A DNA stretch of 64,000 nt from RGIG4079 sp045531405 (GTDB lineage Bacteria > Bacteroidota > Bacteroidia > Bacteroidales > Muribaculaceae), in the NCBI GenBank assembly GCA_045531405.1, contig JAZSDX010000044.1, forward strand, positions 1-64,000, given 5' to 3'. The notes beneath the pieces are model-generated. The model made no database searches. It had not been told where the DNA came from and saw only the letters and a list, made by a program, of their open reading frames with translations. The translations under genes and the position numbers were made by a program. Within the stretch, counting starts at the first letter, position 1. Each line of letters begins with the position of its first letter. Shown in pieces: positions 35,894 to 43,383 of this stretch.

Positions 35894-36106
35894 ATGCACA
35901 TTGGCGAAATAATTCGACTCTCCGTAAAACAACAAGGGCTCACCACAGTGTGGCTCGCCCACCAATTATCTTGTTCACGTACCAACGTGTATAAAATCTA
36001 TGCCCAACACTCATTAGACACCAACACCTTGCGTCGCATATCGATCATCCTCAAAACCGACTTCTTCGCCCTATACTCCGAAGACATCGCCGAGCATTGC
36101 AAGTAA
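35894..36106 (+). CDS. Small helix-turn-helix (XRE-like) protein
   Basis: 70 residues. MHIGEIIRLSVKQQGLTTVWLAHQL followed by SCSRTNVYKIYAQHSLDTN is the helix-turn-helix, with the second helix in the recognition position (about residues 26-36); LRRISIILKTDFFALYSED closes the domain. Small proteins of this kind recur in Bacteroidota and are probably DNA-binding regulators. Converges with the ATPase gene, 4 bases between stops. Confidence 0.7.
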   Translation: MHIGEIIRLSVKQQGLTTVWLAHQLSCSRTNVYKIYAQHSLDTNTLRRISIILKTDFFALYSEDIAEHCK

Positions 36107-36110
36107 TATG

Positions 36111-37460
36111 CTAATTCTCTCTTAAAAAAGGGACTAAATATATAGGCAAATATGTAATATCTTTCTCTTTTCGAAAATCTTTAGTGTAAACTAAGTATTT
36201 AGAAGAAATCCTATCTGAGAATTTATTGCAAAATGCATCTAATGAAGCATGTGTTTTATATCCCGATGATTTTACCTCAAGAGGGCAAATTTTATTTTTT
36301 CTCGAAATCAAGAAATCCACTTCATAATTATGTCTCCCTGACTCAGTAGGGAATGTATAATAATATAATTCATCACCTATTGATTTCAGCATTTGTGCGA
36401 CTACATTCTCATATACATACCCCAAATCGGCAGACAACTTATTACTAAGCAATTTTTCATAGATTACGTTTTCTGTAAACATCTTATCCTTAAATGCCAA
36501 CGTTACAAATAACCCGGTATCAGATAGGAATATTTTATACTTATTTGAATCTTTATGTAAAGCAAATCCCACATTAGGATCATTAGCATGATAAGCAATA
36601 TTTATTGTCATTGAATCCTCCATGTCGGCAATAACTTCTGCTACTGCATCATTTCGACTATTTTCAAGCACACTTGATACTTGATATCGAGAAGCGTTCT
36701 TATTTAATTCTGAGGGTATTGACATAAATAATTTCGACGCTCGTCCGGTAGGATCTATTTTCCTAAAATCCTCATCATATAAATCCAATATCTCCCTTTT
36801 TACAACATCAACCATTGCCAAGTTGTTAGTTGAGATATATTCTGCTACCGATTGGGGCATTCCACCTACTAACATATATAGTCTAAAATCGCGCAACAAC
36901 TTCCTGTTTACAGCATCACCCATTGGTTTCTTTGCTTCGTATGCCGATTTCAATAACGGAAATGTTACGTCATCATCCATTGCCCACAAAAATTCCTCAA
37001 AATCCATTGGATTTAAAGTTATTCTTGTTTCCTCACTTGGAATAACTATATTTTTAACATTCTTCTTAATTGACAATAATGAGCCTGTTTCGATATAGTC
37101 ATATCTACCATCTTTCACTAAATGTTTTATTGCTTGACGAGCCAAAGGCTGAAGCTGTATTTCGTCAAGAACAATAACCGACTCTCGCTCATAAAGATTT
37201 ACATTGAAGATTAGTTGTAATTGAAGAAAAAAGAAATTCAAATCACTAATATCTTCCAATAATTTTGTTACTTGCTTCGGCACATTTGAAAAGTCAATAA
37301 ATATATATGATTTATACTCATTTTTAGCAAACTCTTTCACTATTGTTGACTTCCCAACTCGCCTGGCTCCCTTTATCAACAACGCAGTTTTTCCCTTACG
37401 TTCTGCTTTCCATTTGAGCATCTGCCAATATATTTTTCTTCTAAATGTTATATTTTCCAT
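36111..37460 (-). CDS. AAA ATPase with DUF4143 C-terminal domain
   Basis: 449 residues. Walker A is KGARRVGKSTIVKEF (about 29-43), Walker B is VIVLDEIQLQPLAR (about 94-107), and a sensor-like YIETGSLLS follows. The C-terminal third has the DUF4143 pattern ending in a PD-(D/E)xK-like segment (YEVDFLISR ... CPLEVKSSGY). Such proteins are very common in Bacteroidales; their role is not established, and toxin-antitoxin or defence functions have been suggested. Own promoter at 37.48 kb; no partner gene is visible. Confidence 0.85.
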   Translation of the reverse strand: MENITFRRKIYWQMLKWKAERKGKTALLIKGARRVGKSTIVKEFAKNEYKSYIFIDFSNVPKQVTKLLEDISDLNFFFLQLQLIFNVNLYERESVIVLDEIQLQPLARQAIKHLVKDGRYDYIETGSLLSIKKNVKNIVIPSEETRITLNPMDFEEFLWAMDDDVTFPLLKSAYEAKKPMGDAVNRKLLRDFRLYMLVGGMPQSVAEYISTNNLAMVDVVKREILDLYDEDFRKIDPTGRASKLFMSIPSELNKNASRYQVSSVLENSRNDAVAEVIADMEDSMTINIAYHANDPNVGFALHKDSNKYKIFLSDTGLFVTLAFKDKMFTENVIYEKLLSNKLSADLGYVYENVVAQMLKSIGDELYYYTFPTESGRHNYEVDFLISRKNKICPLEVKSSGYKTHASLDAFCNKFSDRISSKYLVYTKDFRKEKDITYLPIYLVPFLREN

Positions 37461-37481
37461 ATTATCACACTTTTACAGAAA

Positions 37482-37512
37482 CAAAGATAATACATTTTAC
37501 AAAAATCTCAAA
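37482..37512 (-). promoter_or_regulatory. Promoter of the DUF4143 ATPase gene
   Basis: Leftward TTTG (37509-37512), 19-nt spacer, TATCTTTG (37482-37489), 22 bases before the ATG. Confidence 0.7.
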
Positions 37513-37609
37513 TTTTCTTTCACGCAAAACTACAAAAATCTCAAAATCTTTTTCCCGAAAAACTACAAAAATCTCAAAATCTTCGTCTGATTATGTACCA
37601 GCTTAGAAA

Positions 37610-37741
37610 AGTAGACACGGAAAATTTTTTAGTTAAACATTTTTTCCAAAGTAGACAATCGCGATATTTTTGTCTGATTTGATTTTACAAAAGTAGACAT
37701 TTTCTACATTTTTACCTCATTTTCGTTTACAAAAGTAGACA
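37610..37741. repeat. Four AGTAGACA motifs at about 41-base spacing at the IS end
   Basis: AGTAGACA occurs at 37610, 37650, 37692 and 37734, each preceded by two or more A residues, with spacings of 40, 42 and 42 bases. The first is part of the terminal inverted repeat; the other three are sub-terminal and reach past the orfB stop. They may be transposase-binding sites. Confidence 0.7.
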
Positions 37742-38775
37742 CATTTTCTAACTCCTTCTCAGACAGCGTTGTAATGCGCTTTTTCTGCAAGAACTTAGGG
37801 ACTGTGGTCAGTTCTCTTTTTTCAAACGTTTCTTTACATTTTATTTCTCCCTTGTTATAGCGCTTTCTGTAGTTAGAAGGAGTGTCGTATCCAATGGCAA
37901 AGCAAGGGCGCTGCTCGTTATAGAACTTTACATATCTTTCCATTACCTCTTGGAAGTCTCTTTTCTCCCTACATCGTTCTATTTCAAAGTCAATAATCAG
38001 TTCTTCTTTTATCCAGCCGTTCAGAGCCTCATTCACGGGGTTGTCAGTGGGCTTTCCTGCCCTTGACATTGAACGGATTATGTTCGTGTCTTTTATCAGT
38101 TCATTATACGCCATAGATGCATATACAGAGCCTTGGTCCGTATGCAATACAACAGGGGCACTTGTGCCCTTCAACAGCCCTAAGACATCATTAAGACCGT
38201 CAATGTATTGTTCCCTGGCGCCTCTTCTCTCTGCCACCTTGTATGCCAATATCTCTTTGGTAAAGACATCAAAGTAGAAAGTCACCTCTATATACATATA
38301 CCATACTTTGAAAGCCTCATATCCGATACTATCACCTGCCGTGGTCTGTCGACGGTCTCCCATGTCGAGTATATGAGGTTCGGGTACTTGTCCCTTACCT
38401 TGCGGGGCTTATAGTGTACTTGATGCTTTGTCTCAGACCTGATTCCAAGAAACCTGAAGCATTTATAGGCATAGTTCTCGCTGATGCTTATCCGCTCGTT
38501 GATTCTGATATATGCTGCAGTCCAACGGTAACCGTGGGTGCGATGTGCTTCATGGATAGTCTTTACCAATTCAATCATCTTCTCGCGGTTGATGTCACGC
38601 TTGGAGGGTAGCCGTTTCTTCCATTTATAATAGCCGGCACGGCTTACTCCCATAAGGTTGCATATATCTTGGATTGCATAGTCACGAGACAGCAAGTCCA
38701 CTATTTCGAACTCTTCTCCTTTAAACGAACATACTCCTGTTCCCCAGCTTCGTTCATCTGAACGGCATAACTTTT
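37704..38775 (-). pseudogene. IS3 transposase orfB, broken by two single-base deletions
   Basis: The intact protein would run from the A7G slippery site at 38771-38778 in the -1 frame: KKSYAVQMNEAGEQEYVRLK, then FEIVDLLSRDYAIQDI, a HTH_21-like helper region, and the rve catalytic domain (VTFYFDVFTKEILAY ... VVLHTDQGSVYAS ... EALNGWIKEELI, giving D, D and E). The reading frame is lost at about 38705-38712 (AGTTCGAA where AGTTTCGAA would keep the frame) and again at about 38314-38320 (GATATGAGGC, one base short). Two independent losses point to decay rather than recoding, though assembly error is possible. Confidence 0.85.
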
Positions 38776-39044
38776 TTTAGCCGTTCATTCTCTATGCGAA
38801 GCCTCAGAATCTCTCGCTTGTAGGCTTCTTCTGCGCGGTTTATGCCTTCGGGCAATACTTCCTTAATCTCGGCATCAGCACGGGCAAGTCCTTCCAGACC
38901 ACCTTCTTCATACTGCTTGAGCCATTTGCGAAATGCTGTATCTGACACGTTGTGGAGCGTGCAGAAATCGCTTAATTTGATCCGTCCATTCTGTTTGAAC
39001 TGGCGAATCAGAAACTCTTTTTCAAGAGGATTCAAATGTGCCAT
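38754..39044 (-). CDS. IS3 transposase orfA (helix-turn-helix subunit)
   Basis: 96 residues. NPLEKEFLIRQFKQNGRIKL and SDFCTLHNVSDTAFRKWLKQ form the HTH_Tnp_1-type DNA-binding domain, and the C-terminal EEAYKREILRLRIENERLKK is a leucine-zipper-like coiled coil. It ends just after a run of seven A residues plus G, the usual -1 frameshift site that fuses orfA to orfB in IS3 elements. Confidence 0.9.
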   Translation of the reverse strand: MAHLNPLEKEFLIRQFKQNGRIKLSDFCTLHNVSDTAFRKWLKQYEEGGLEGLARADAEIKEVLPEGINRAEEAYKREILRLRIENERLKKVMPFR

Positions 39045-39096
39045 AAAAGTTTCTCCTTTCCGATAGAATTAGACCGACGGATCTTTGCGGTCGCCC

Positions 39097-39164
39097 ACTT
39101 AGCCTCCTCCGTTCGGGGCTACGCCACTCCCTCCAGAGGCTAAGTCAAACAATATGCAAAGATA
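39097..39164 (-). promoter_or_regulatory. IS promoter box and 10-bp leader hairpin
   Basis: Leftward TATCTTTG (39157-39164) matches the host -7 consensus just inside the right IS end. Downstream, ACTTAGCCTC (39097-39106) pairs perfectly with GAGGCTAAGT (39136-39145), giving a strong hairpin in the untranslated leader of orfA. There is no T-run, so it is not an ordinary terminator. Confidence 0.6.
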
Positions 39165-39447
39165 CAACTTTCAATCTTTTTCTATCTTCCCGTGTCTACT
39201 TTTTCGGCAGCAACAGTTTTGTGCTTCAAAAACACCCGAAAGTAAGCCTTTATTATAATTTCAATTATTATAAACATAATAATCATATTTATAATAAACG
39301 TTTCAAATTCTACCTTTTCCCTACCGACTATTATTCTATCATCACTCCTTACACATTTCAACCCGCCTCCAATCGGTTTACATGTTAACCAATCCATTAC
39401 ACACAATCACAATTTCCTATATTTTCATTAAGTAATTTTGTCAAAAC

Positions 39448-39455
39448 TATATTTG
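39448..39455 (+). promoter_or_regulatory. Candidate promoter -7 box of the cysteine-repeat operon
   Basis: TATATTTG, 27 bases before the ATG of the first precursor gene. No TTTG at the ideal upstream distance. It lies outside the IS, in a strongly AT-rich 275-base region (39208-39482) that shows nothing else convincing. Confidence 0.55.
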
Positions 39456-39482
39456 TTAAACACTTAATTAAAGTAATTACTT

Positions 39483-39755
39483 ATGAAATCAAAGAAAAAC
39501 GAAGAATTGAAATCACGTCGTGATTTCTTCAAGAAAGCAGCAAAATCAGCTCTTCCAATTATTGGTGCTGTAGTATTAGCAAGTTCTCCATTAGTATCCA
39601 AAGCAGCTACTGCGATGGGGTGTGACTATACTTGTAAAACAAGTTGTGCAAATGATTGCTATGGTTCTTGTCGATACGCATGTAAAAGCACTTGTTCTGG
39701 CACATGCTCTGGTTCTTGTAAAACTTCTTGTAGTTCTGGCTCAAGCAGATATTAA
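39483..39755 (+). CDS. Tat-signal CXXX-repeat peptide precursor 1
   Basis: 90 residues. N-terminal part: a twin-arginine motif SRRDFFKK (11-18), a hydrophobic stretch (IIGAVVLASSPLV) and possible cleavage after SKAATA. The C-terminal part has ten cysteines at 47, 51, 55, 59, 63, 67, 71, 75, 79 and 83, exactly one every fourth residue, with Ser/Thr/Gly/Lys-rich fillers and the tail SGSSRY. I read it as a substrate of the radical SAM enzyme encoded 1.1 kb downstream, exported by the Tat genes of the same operon. A simple metal-binding protein is the alternative. Confidence 0.88.
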   Translation: MKSKKNEELKSRRDFFKKAAKSALPIIGAVVLASSPLVSKAATAMGCDYTCKTSCANDCYGSCRYACKSTCSGTCSGSCKTSCSSGSSRY

Positions 39756-39780
39756 TAATTAAAAACACAGTTGTTTAATA

Positions 39781-40032
39781 ATGAAAAAAGATAATTTAGA
39801 ATCACGCCGAGTATTTTTCAAAAAAGCAGCAAAATCAACGCTTCCAGTATTGGGGGCAATAATACTATTCAATCCACTCATTGCTAATGCAACTAAAATT
39901 GCTATGGGTTGTCAAGGAAGTTGCTATACGGGTTGCGACGGAGGTTGCAGAAAATCATGTAGTGGATCTTGTCGATATCATTGTTTAAGCACTTGTAAGG
40001 GTGGATGCCAAAGGACGAGTAGAGGTTATTAA
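39781..40032 (+). CDS. Tat-signal CXXX-repeat peptide precursor 2
   Basis: 83 residues, clearly a paralogue of precursor 1. ESRRVFFKKAAKSTLP (7-22) is the twin-arginine region, followed by a hydrophobic segment ending IANATK. Nine cysteines lie at 44, 48, 52, 56, 60, 64, 68, 72 and 76, all four apart. Both precursors place AMGC at the first repeat cysteine and keep 34 residues between the second arginine and that cysteine; the tail is QRTSRGY. 25 bases after precursor 1. Confidence 0.88.
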   Translation: MKKDNLESRRVFFKKAAKSTLPVLGAIILFNPLIANATKIAMGCQGSCYTGCDGGCRKSCSGSCRYHCLSTCKGGCQRTSRGY

Positions 40033-40053
40033 CTAATTTAAATGTGCATTATT

Positions 40054-40581
40054 ATGAATCAGAAATTAATTAAGGCATTTATATGCGTAGCCATCGCATT
40101 TTTATTCCCTTATGTTTCAAATGCTCAAATAGATTGGAAACCAAAATATGCCGGAGAGATTCACATGGGATATGGTACGACATCAAGTGCCCAAGGTTTT
40201 GATACTTATTTAGGTCGTGTAATGTTAGGAACAACACATGGAGTGGCTTTTGGCAAATATGGAGATGTTGGACTGGGTTTTGATGCAGTAATGTTTACTC
40301 ATTATTACAAAAATCAAGGATTACGTTTCGCAATCAATCCATATTTTTCTGTGCGACCAACATATCCAATAACTAATTCTTTTTCTGTTTTTCTTGATTG
40401 TGCAATTGGTGCCTCTGTCCCAGTTGTAAATATGACAGGAGATACTGAATTCTTGTATCAGTTTGGTCCCGGTATAAAATTAAAAAGATTTAATTGTACA
40501 TTAGGAATTCAAAATATAGGAACTGGAGAGGGTTCAACTACTTTCTTTACAAAAGTTGGGATAATATTAGGAAAATTGTAA
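40054..40581 (+). CDS. Small outer-membrane beta-barrel-like protein
   Basis: 175 residues from ATG 40054 (MNQKLIKAFICVAIAF). A Sec-type signal peptide ends at VSNA with Q as the likely new N-terminus. The mature part alternates polar and hydrophobic residues in about eight strands (AGEIHMGYG, HGVAFGKYGDVGLGFDAVMF, LRFAINPYFSVRP, FSVFLDCAIGASVPV, FTKVGIILGKL) and ends in a hydrophobic strand, like small OmpA/OmpW-sized barrels. It sits between precursors 2 and 3 with gaps of 21 and 11 bases, so it probably belongs to the same system. Function unknown. Confidence 0.7.
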   Translation: MNQKLIKAFICVAIAFLFPYVSNAQIDWKPKYAGEIHMGYGTTSSAQGFDTYLGRVMLGTTHGVAFGKYGDVGLGFDAVMFTHYYKNQGLRFAINPYFSVRPTYPITNSFSVFLDCAIGASVPVVNMTGDTEFLYQFGPGIKLKRFNCTLGIQNIGTGEGSTTFFTKVGIILGKL

Positions 40582-40592
40582 ATAATTTTAAA

Positions 40593-40886
40593 ATGAAAAA
40601 ACAAGATATTATTACAAGAAGAAAATTCTTTAAACAGTCAGCTTCAGTAATATTGCCAACATTAGCTGCTATAGCAATTCCATCGGCATTAACTTCTTGT
40701 GAAATAGAAGAAAATTACCCTATAGATGTTCCATCTACAGGCTGTGATACATGTAAAGGCAATTGTGGAGGTCAATGCCAAACTGGATGTACTGGCTCAT
40801 GTAAAAATGGATGTACAGGAAATTGTAAAGGTGCATGTGGTAGTAGTTGCTATGCGTTGTGTACGGGAAAGAATAAGTATGGTTGA
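40593..40886 (+). CDS. Tat-signal lipoprotein CXXX-repeat precursor 3
   Basis: 97 residues from ATG 40593. ITRRKFFKQSASVILP (7-22) is a twin-arginine signal, and SALTSC (31-36) is a lipobox, so cysteine 36 is a likely lipidation site, unlike in precursors 1 and 2. After a 14-residue acidic spacer the repeat part has cysteines at 51, 54, 58, 62, 66, 70, 74, 78, 82, 86 and 90: one CxxC step, then strict four-residue spacing, rich in Gly/Asn/Lys. The tail is TGKNKYG. The radical SAM gene follows at once. Confidence 0.88.
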   Translation: MKKQDIITRRKFFKQSASVILPTLAAIAIPSALTSCEIEENYPIDVPSTGCDTCKGNCGGQCQTGCTGSCKNGCTGNCKGACGSSCYALCTGKNKYG

Positions 40887-40896
40887 TCGAAATAAT

Positions 40897-42117
40897 ATGC
40901 AAAGCTTAAAAGAAAATGTTAAAAGTTGGCAAGACGGAGTTGCGAAAAACATCACATTTATTGTAACTAAGGATTGCCAACTTGCTTGCAAATATTGCTA
41001 TCTCGTGGGGAAAAACGAGAAGGAGCGAATGAGTTGGAAAGTGGCTAAGGCTGCTATTGACTATATTCTTAATAATGAACAAGACTTCAAAGAAGCATCT
41101 GTAGTATGGGATTTTATTGGGGGCGAACCATTTCTTGAAATCGAACTAATTGATAAGATTTGCGATTACATCAAAATGGAGATGTATCGTCGCAATCATC
41201 ATTGGTTTGACTCTTATCGTTTCAGTTTTTCTACCAATGGCATTAATTATCACACAGATAAAGTTCAGGATTTTATAAAGAAAAATCGAGAACATTTATC
41301 TATAGGCATCACAATTGACGGCACTGAGAAGAAGCACGATCTTAACCGTATATGGAAAGGAGATGGACCCGAACAAGGCTCATATAAAGATGTGGTAAAA
41401 AATATCCCCCTTTGGTTAGAACAATTCCCCAATGGAGGCACAAAGGTAACTATTAGTAGTGCTGACATTCCATATATCAAAGAGAGTGTTCTACACCTTT
41501 TTGACCTCAACATTCATGAGGTAAATATTAATTGCGTTTTTGAAGATGTATGGAACGAAGGTGATGATGCATTATTTGAAGAACAATTGATGCAACTTGC
41601 CGATGCCATTATCGACAACGACCTATACAAAGATAACGCATGTTCATTCTTTACTGAGCAAATGGGAAAGCCTATGGACTGCGTGTTGGATAATGGTAAT
41701 TGGTGTGGCGCAGGGCGTATGCTATCAATTGATGCCGCCGGAAACTTCTATCCTTGCACTCGATTTGCACAATATTCGTTGCGAGATAAAAAAGCGTGGA
41801 TTATCGGAAATATCCATGATGGTATTGATAAAAACAAACTTCGCCCATTCCTCACTCTTGATCGTTGCACTCAATCAACGCAAGAATGTATTGACTGCGA
41901 GGTTGCGAGCGGTTGTGCATGGTGTCAAGGCGAAAACTATGATGCAGCTGAAACCCCAACGGTTTATCAACGTTCAACAGCGATATGCAAGATGCATAAA
42001 GCACGAGTGAGAGCCAACAATTACTATTGGAATAAATTGTTCCGAAAATTAGAGTTGGAGGGCAAACGTGAAGAGTTTGAACAAAACAAAAAGAGTGTAA
42101 CACCCGAAATCTGCTAA
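40897..42117 (+). CDS. Radical SAM/SPASM maturase of CXXX-repeat peptides
   Basis: 406 residues from ATG 40897 (MQSLKENVKSWQDGVAKN); an in-frame ATG at 40879 overlaps the end of precursor 3 and would add six residues. The radical SAM triad is CQLACKYC (cysteines 27, 31, 34). FIGGEPFLEI is the GGEP-type SAM-binding motif. The SPASM region (about 269-370) has NWCGAGRMLSIDAAGNFYPC, CTQSTQECIDC and SGCAWCQG cysteines for auxiliary clusters. It matches what I recall as the radical SAM maturase family with CXXX-repeat targets. The predicted chemistry is cysteine-based crosslinks (thioether) in the adjacent precursors; this is inference. Confidence 0.9.
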   Translation: MQSLKENVKSWQDGVAKNITFIVTKDCQLACKYCYLVGKNEKERMSWKVAKAAIDYILNNEQDFKEASVVWDFIGGEPFLEIELIDKICDYIKMEMYRRNHHWFDSYRFSFSTNGINYHTDKVQDFIKKNREHLSIGITIDGTEKKHDLNRIWKGDGPEQGSYKDVVKNIPLWLEQFPNGGTKVTISSADIPYIKESVLHLFDLNIHEVNINCVFEDVWNEGDDALFEEQLMQLADAIIDNDLYKDNACSFFTEQMGKPMDCVLDNGNWCGAGRMLSIDAAGNFYPCTRFAQYSLRDKKAWIIGNIHDGIDKNKLRPFLTLDRCTQSTQECIDCEVASGCAWCQGENYDAAETPTVYQRSTAICKMHKARVRANNYYWNKLFRKLELEGKREEFEQNKKSVTPEIC

Positions 42118-42122
42118 TCACC

Positions 42123-43091
42123 ATGCTACAATACTTAATTATACATCTCGACGACACGTCGGTTTCATATTGTCATTACGACAACAATAAACACGAGCGC
42201 AATCTCATTTCGCTCGATAATCTCAAAGCCGGGATCCTCTATGCGATGAAAGAGAATTTGATGATTCAGATGGTTTATCCCGATTATCAACTTCCCGAAG
42301 AATATGAAGCAACAATCGAAACTATTGACCATGTGAAAATCAAACCAATCACACAATCAACCGATGCCAATGTAGTTGTTCTTGATTCGTGGAATGATGT
42401 GGAGTCATTGAACACAGAAAATGAGGTTGCGTACGTATTGAGATGCGACAAAATCTCATTCTTTGAGAATTATGCAAAATTATTGCCCATTCTCGATAAG
42501 GTTTCACGCTTGAACGTAGTGATTAAAGATATTGAAACGTTTACCGATGATGATTTTGCCAAATACAAAACAATTCTTGGCGAAATAGCTTCAAAGATTA
42601 AAGATTGCTACGAGAATAATCATGCTGTGCAACTCAATCTGTTGACCGATCGTATGATGCTCGACAAGATGAACAACTGTAACGCTGGTTGGGAGTCTAT
42701 CACACTTGCCCCCGATGGTCGATTCTATGTTTGTCCGGCATTCTATCTAACCGATGATAATGAGGATTACGGTTTGGGCAAGGCTAAATATTCGGTTGGA
42801 GATTTGGAGAATGGACTTGACATAAAGAATCCACAACTATATCGTCTTGACCACGCTCCATTGTGTCGCAAGTGCGATGCATATCAATGCCGCAGATGTG
42901 TGTGGTTAAATCGCAAAATGACCTACGAAATCAACACTCCATCACACGAGCAATGCGTAGTGGCACACCTTGAACGCAACGCTTCTCGCGATTTATTGGC
43001 ATCGATTCGCACCATCGGCACATTTCTCCCCGATAAAGAAATAAAAGAGATTGAATATTTAGATCCTTTTGATGTAAAAGAAGAATATTAG
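42123..43091 (+). CDS. CXXX-repeat peptide maturase, SPASM-like without radical SAM triad
   Basis: 322 residues, 5 bases after the radical SAM gene. The N-terminal half (LQYLIIHLDDTSVSYCHY ...) keeps a degenerate TIM-barrel-like pattern but has no CxxxCxxC. From about residue 184 it has SPASM-like cysteines: CNAGWESITLAPDGRFYVCP, then CRKCDAYQCRRCVW and HEQCVVAHLER. This architecture is what I recall as the CXXX repeat peptide maturase family, a partner protein of the radical SAM enzyme. It may hold auxiliary Fe-S clusters, bind the precursor, or form a heterodimer with the maturase. Confidence 0.8.
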   Translation: MLQYLIIHLDDTSVSYCHYDNNKHERNLISLDNLKAGILYAMKENLMIQMVYPDYQLPEEYEATIETIDHVKIKPITQSTDANVVVLDSWNDVESLNTENEVAYVLRCDKISFFENYAKLLPILDKVSRLNVVIKDIETFTDDDFAKYKTILGEIASKIKDCYENNHAVQLNLLTDRMMLDKMNNCNAGWESITLAPDGRFYVCPAFYLTDDNEDYGLGKAKYSVGDLENGLDIKNPQLYRLDHAPLCRKCDAYQCRRCVWLNRKMTYEINTPSHEQCVVAHLERNASRDLLASIRTIGTFLPDKEIKEIEYLDPFDVKEEY

Positions 43092-43094
43092 AAT

Positions 43095-43376
43095 ATGAAA
43101 AAATTGGTAGGACAAGTAACAAGCGAAGAGCGTGACGAGATTCAACGCTTATTTGAACGTCGCAATGGATTGAATGAGTTGGCTCGCATATTGAATGCCG
43201 ACAATGTCGAATTGTATGAAAAATTAGTAAAAGACCTTGGCGAAACCGGCACTAAGTTTCAAGGCTGGTGGGATTCTATGGCAGCCAAATATAATTGGGA
43301 AAGTACACCAAACGGCAATTGGGAAATAAACTTCGACAGTTGCGAGATTTATTTAGTTGACAACACTATTAATTAA
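43095..43376 (+). CDS. Accessory protein of the CXXX-repeat modification system
   Basis: 93 residues, 3 bases after the preceding gene. MKKLVGQVTSEERDEIQRLFERRNGL opens a helical region (coiled-coil-like to about residue 60, LYEKLVKDLGETGTKFQGWW), then a short beta-like end (NWEINFDSCEIYLVD). Matches what I recall as the small CXXX-repeat modification system protein always found beside these maturases. Probably a precursor-binding or chaperone-like partner; no catalytic motif seen. Confidence 0.75.
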   Translation: MKKLVGQVTSEERDEIQRLFERRNGLNELARILNADNVELYEKLVKDLGETGTKFQGWWDSMAAKYNWESTPNGNWEINFDSCEIYLVDNTIN

Positions 43377-43383
43377 GCATGCG

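Larger units (their letters stand above)
37605..39207 (-). mobile_element. IS3-family insertion sequence, decayed
   Basis: About 1.6 kb bounded by inverted ends sharing AAAAGTAGACACGG (37607-37620 and the complement at 39190-39203). It contains orfA and a frameshifted orfB with an rve (DDE) integrase domain. I could not identify a target-site duplication with confidence, so the exact ends may differ by several bases. It sits between the DUF4143 ATPase gene and the cysteine-repeat operon. Confidence 0.85.

Noticed and set aside
37610..37741. Evenly spaced AGTAGACA motifs as a CRISPR array
   Set aside because: The repeat is only 8-10 bases, the spacers are not spacer-like and include coding sequence, no cas gene is present, and the motif is part of the IS terminal repeat.
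38314..38712. The two frame breaks in the IS transposase as programmed recoding
   Set aside because: Only the A7G site fits the known IS3 mechanism. The other two lack slippery sequences and need restored bases rather than slippage.
39182..39406. 74-codon leftward frame at the right end of the IS
   Set aside because: Straddles the IS boundary and AT-rich non-coding DNA; low-complexity Ile/Met-rich translation with no homology I recognise.
39483..40886. The cysteine-rich proteins as ordinary metallothioneins
   Set aside because: Metallothioneins do not normally carry Tat signals or sit beside radical SAM/SPASM maturases; the strict four-residue spacing and operon context favour modified peptides. 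It remains a fallback explanation.
40726..40896. Longer N-terminus for the radical SAM maturase reaching back through precursor 3
   Set aside because: The extra residues are an out-of-frame reading of the cysteine-repeat gene; the family-like start is at 40897 (or 40879).
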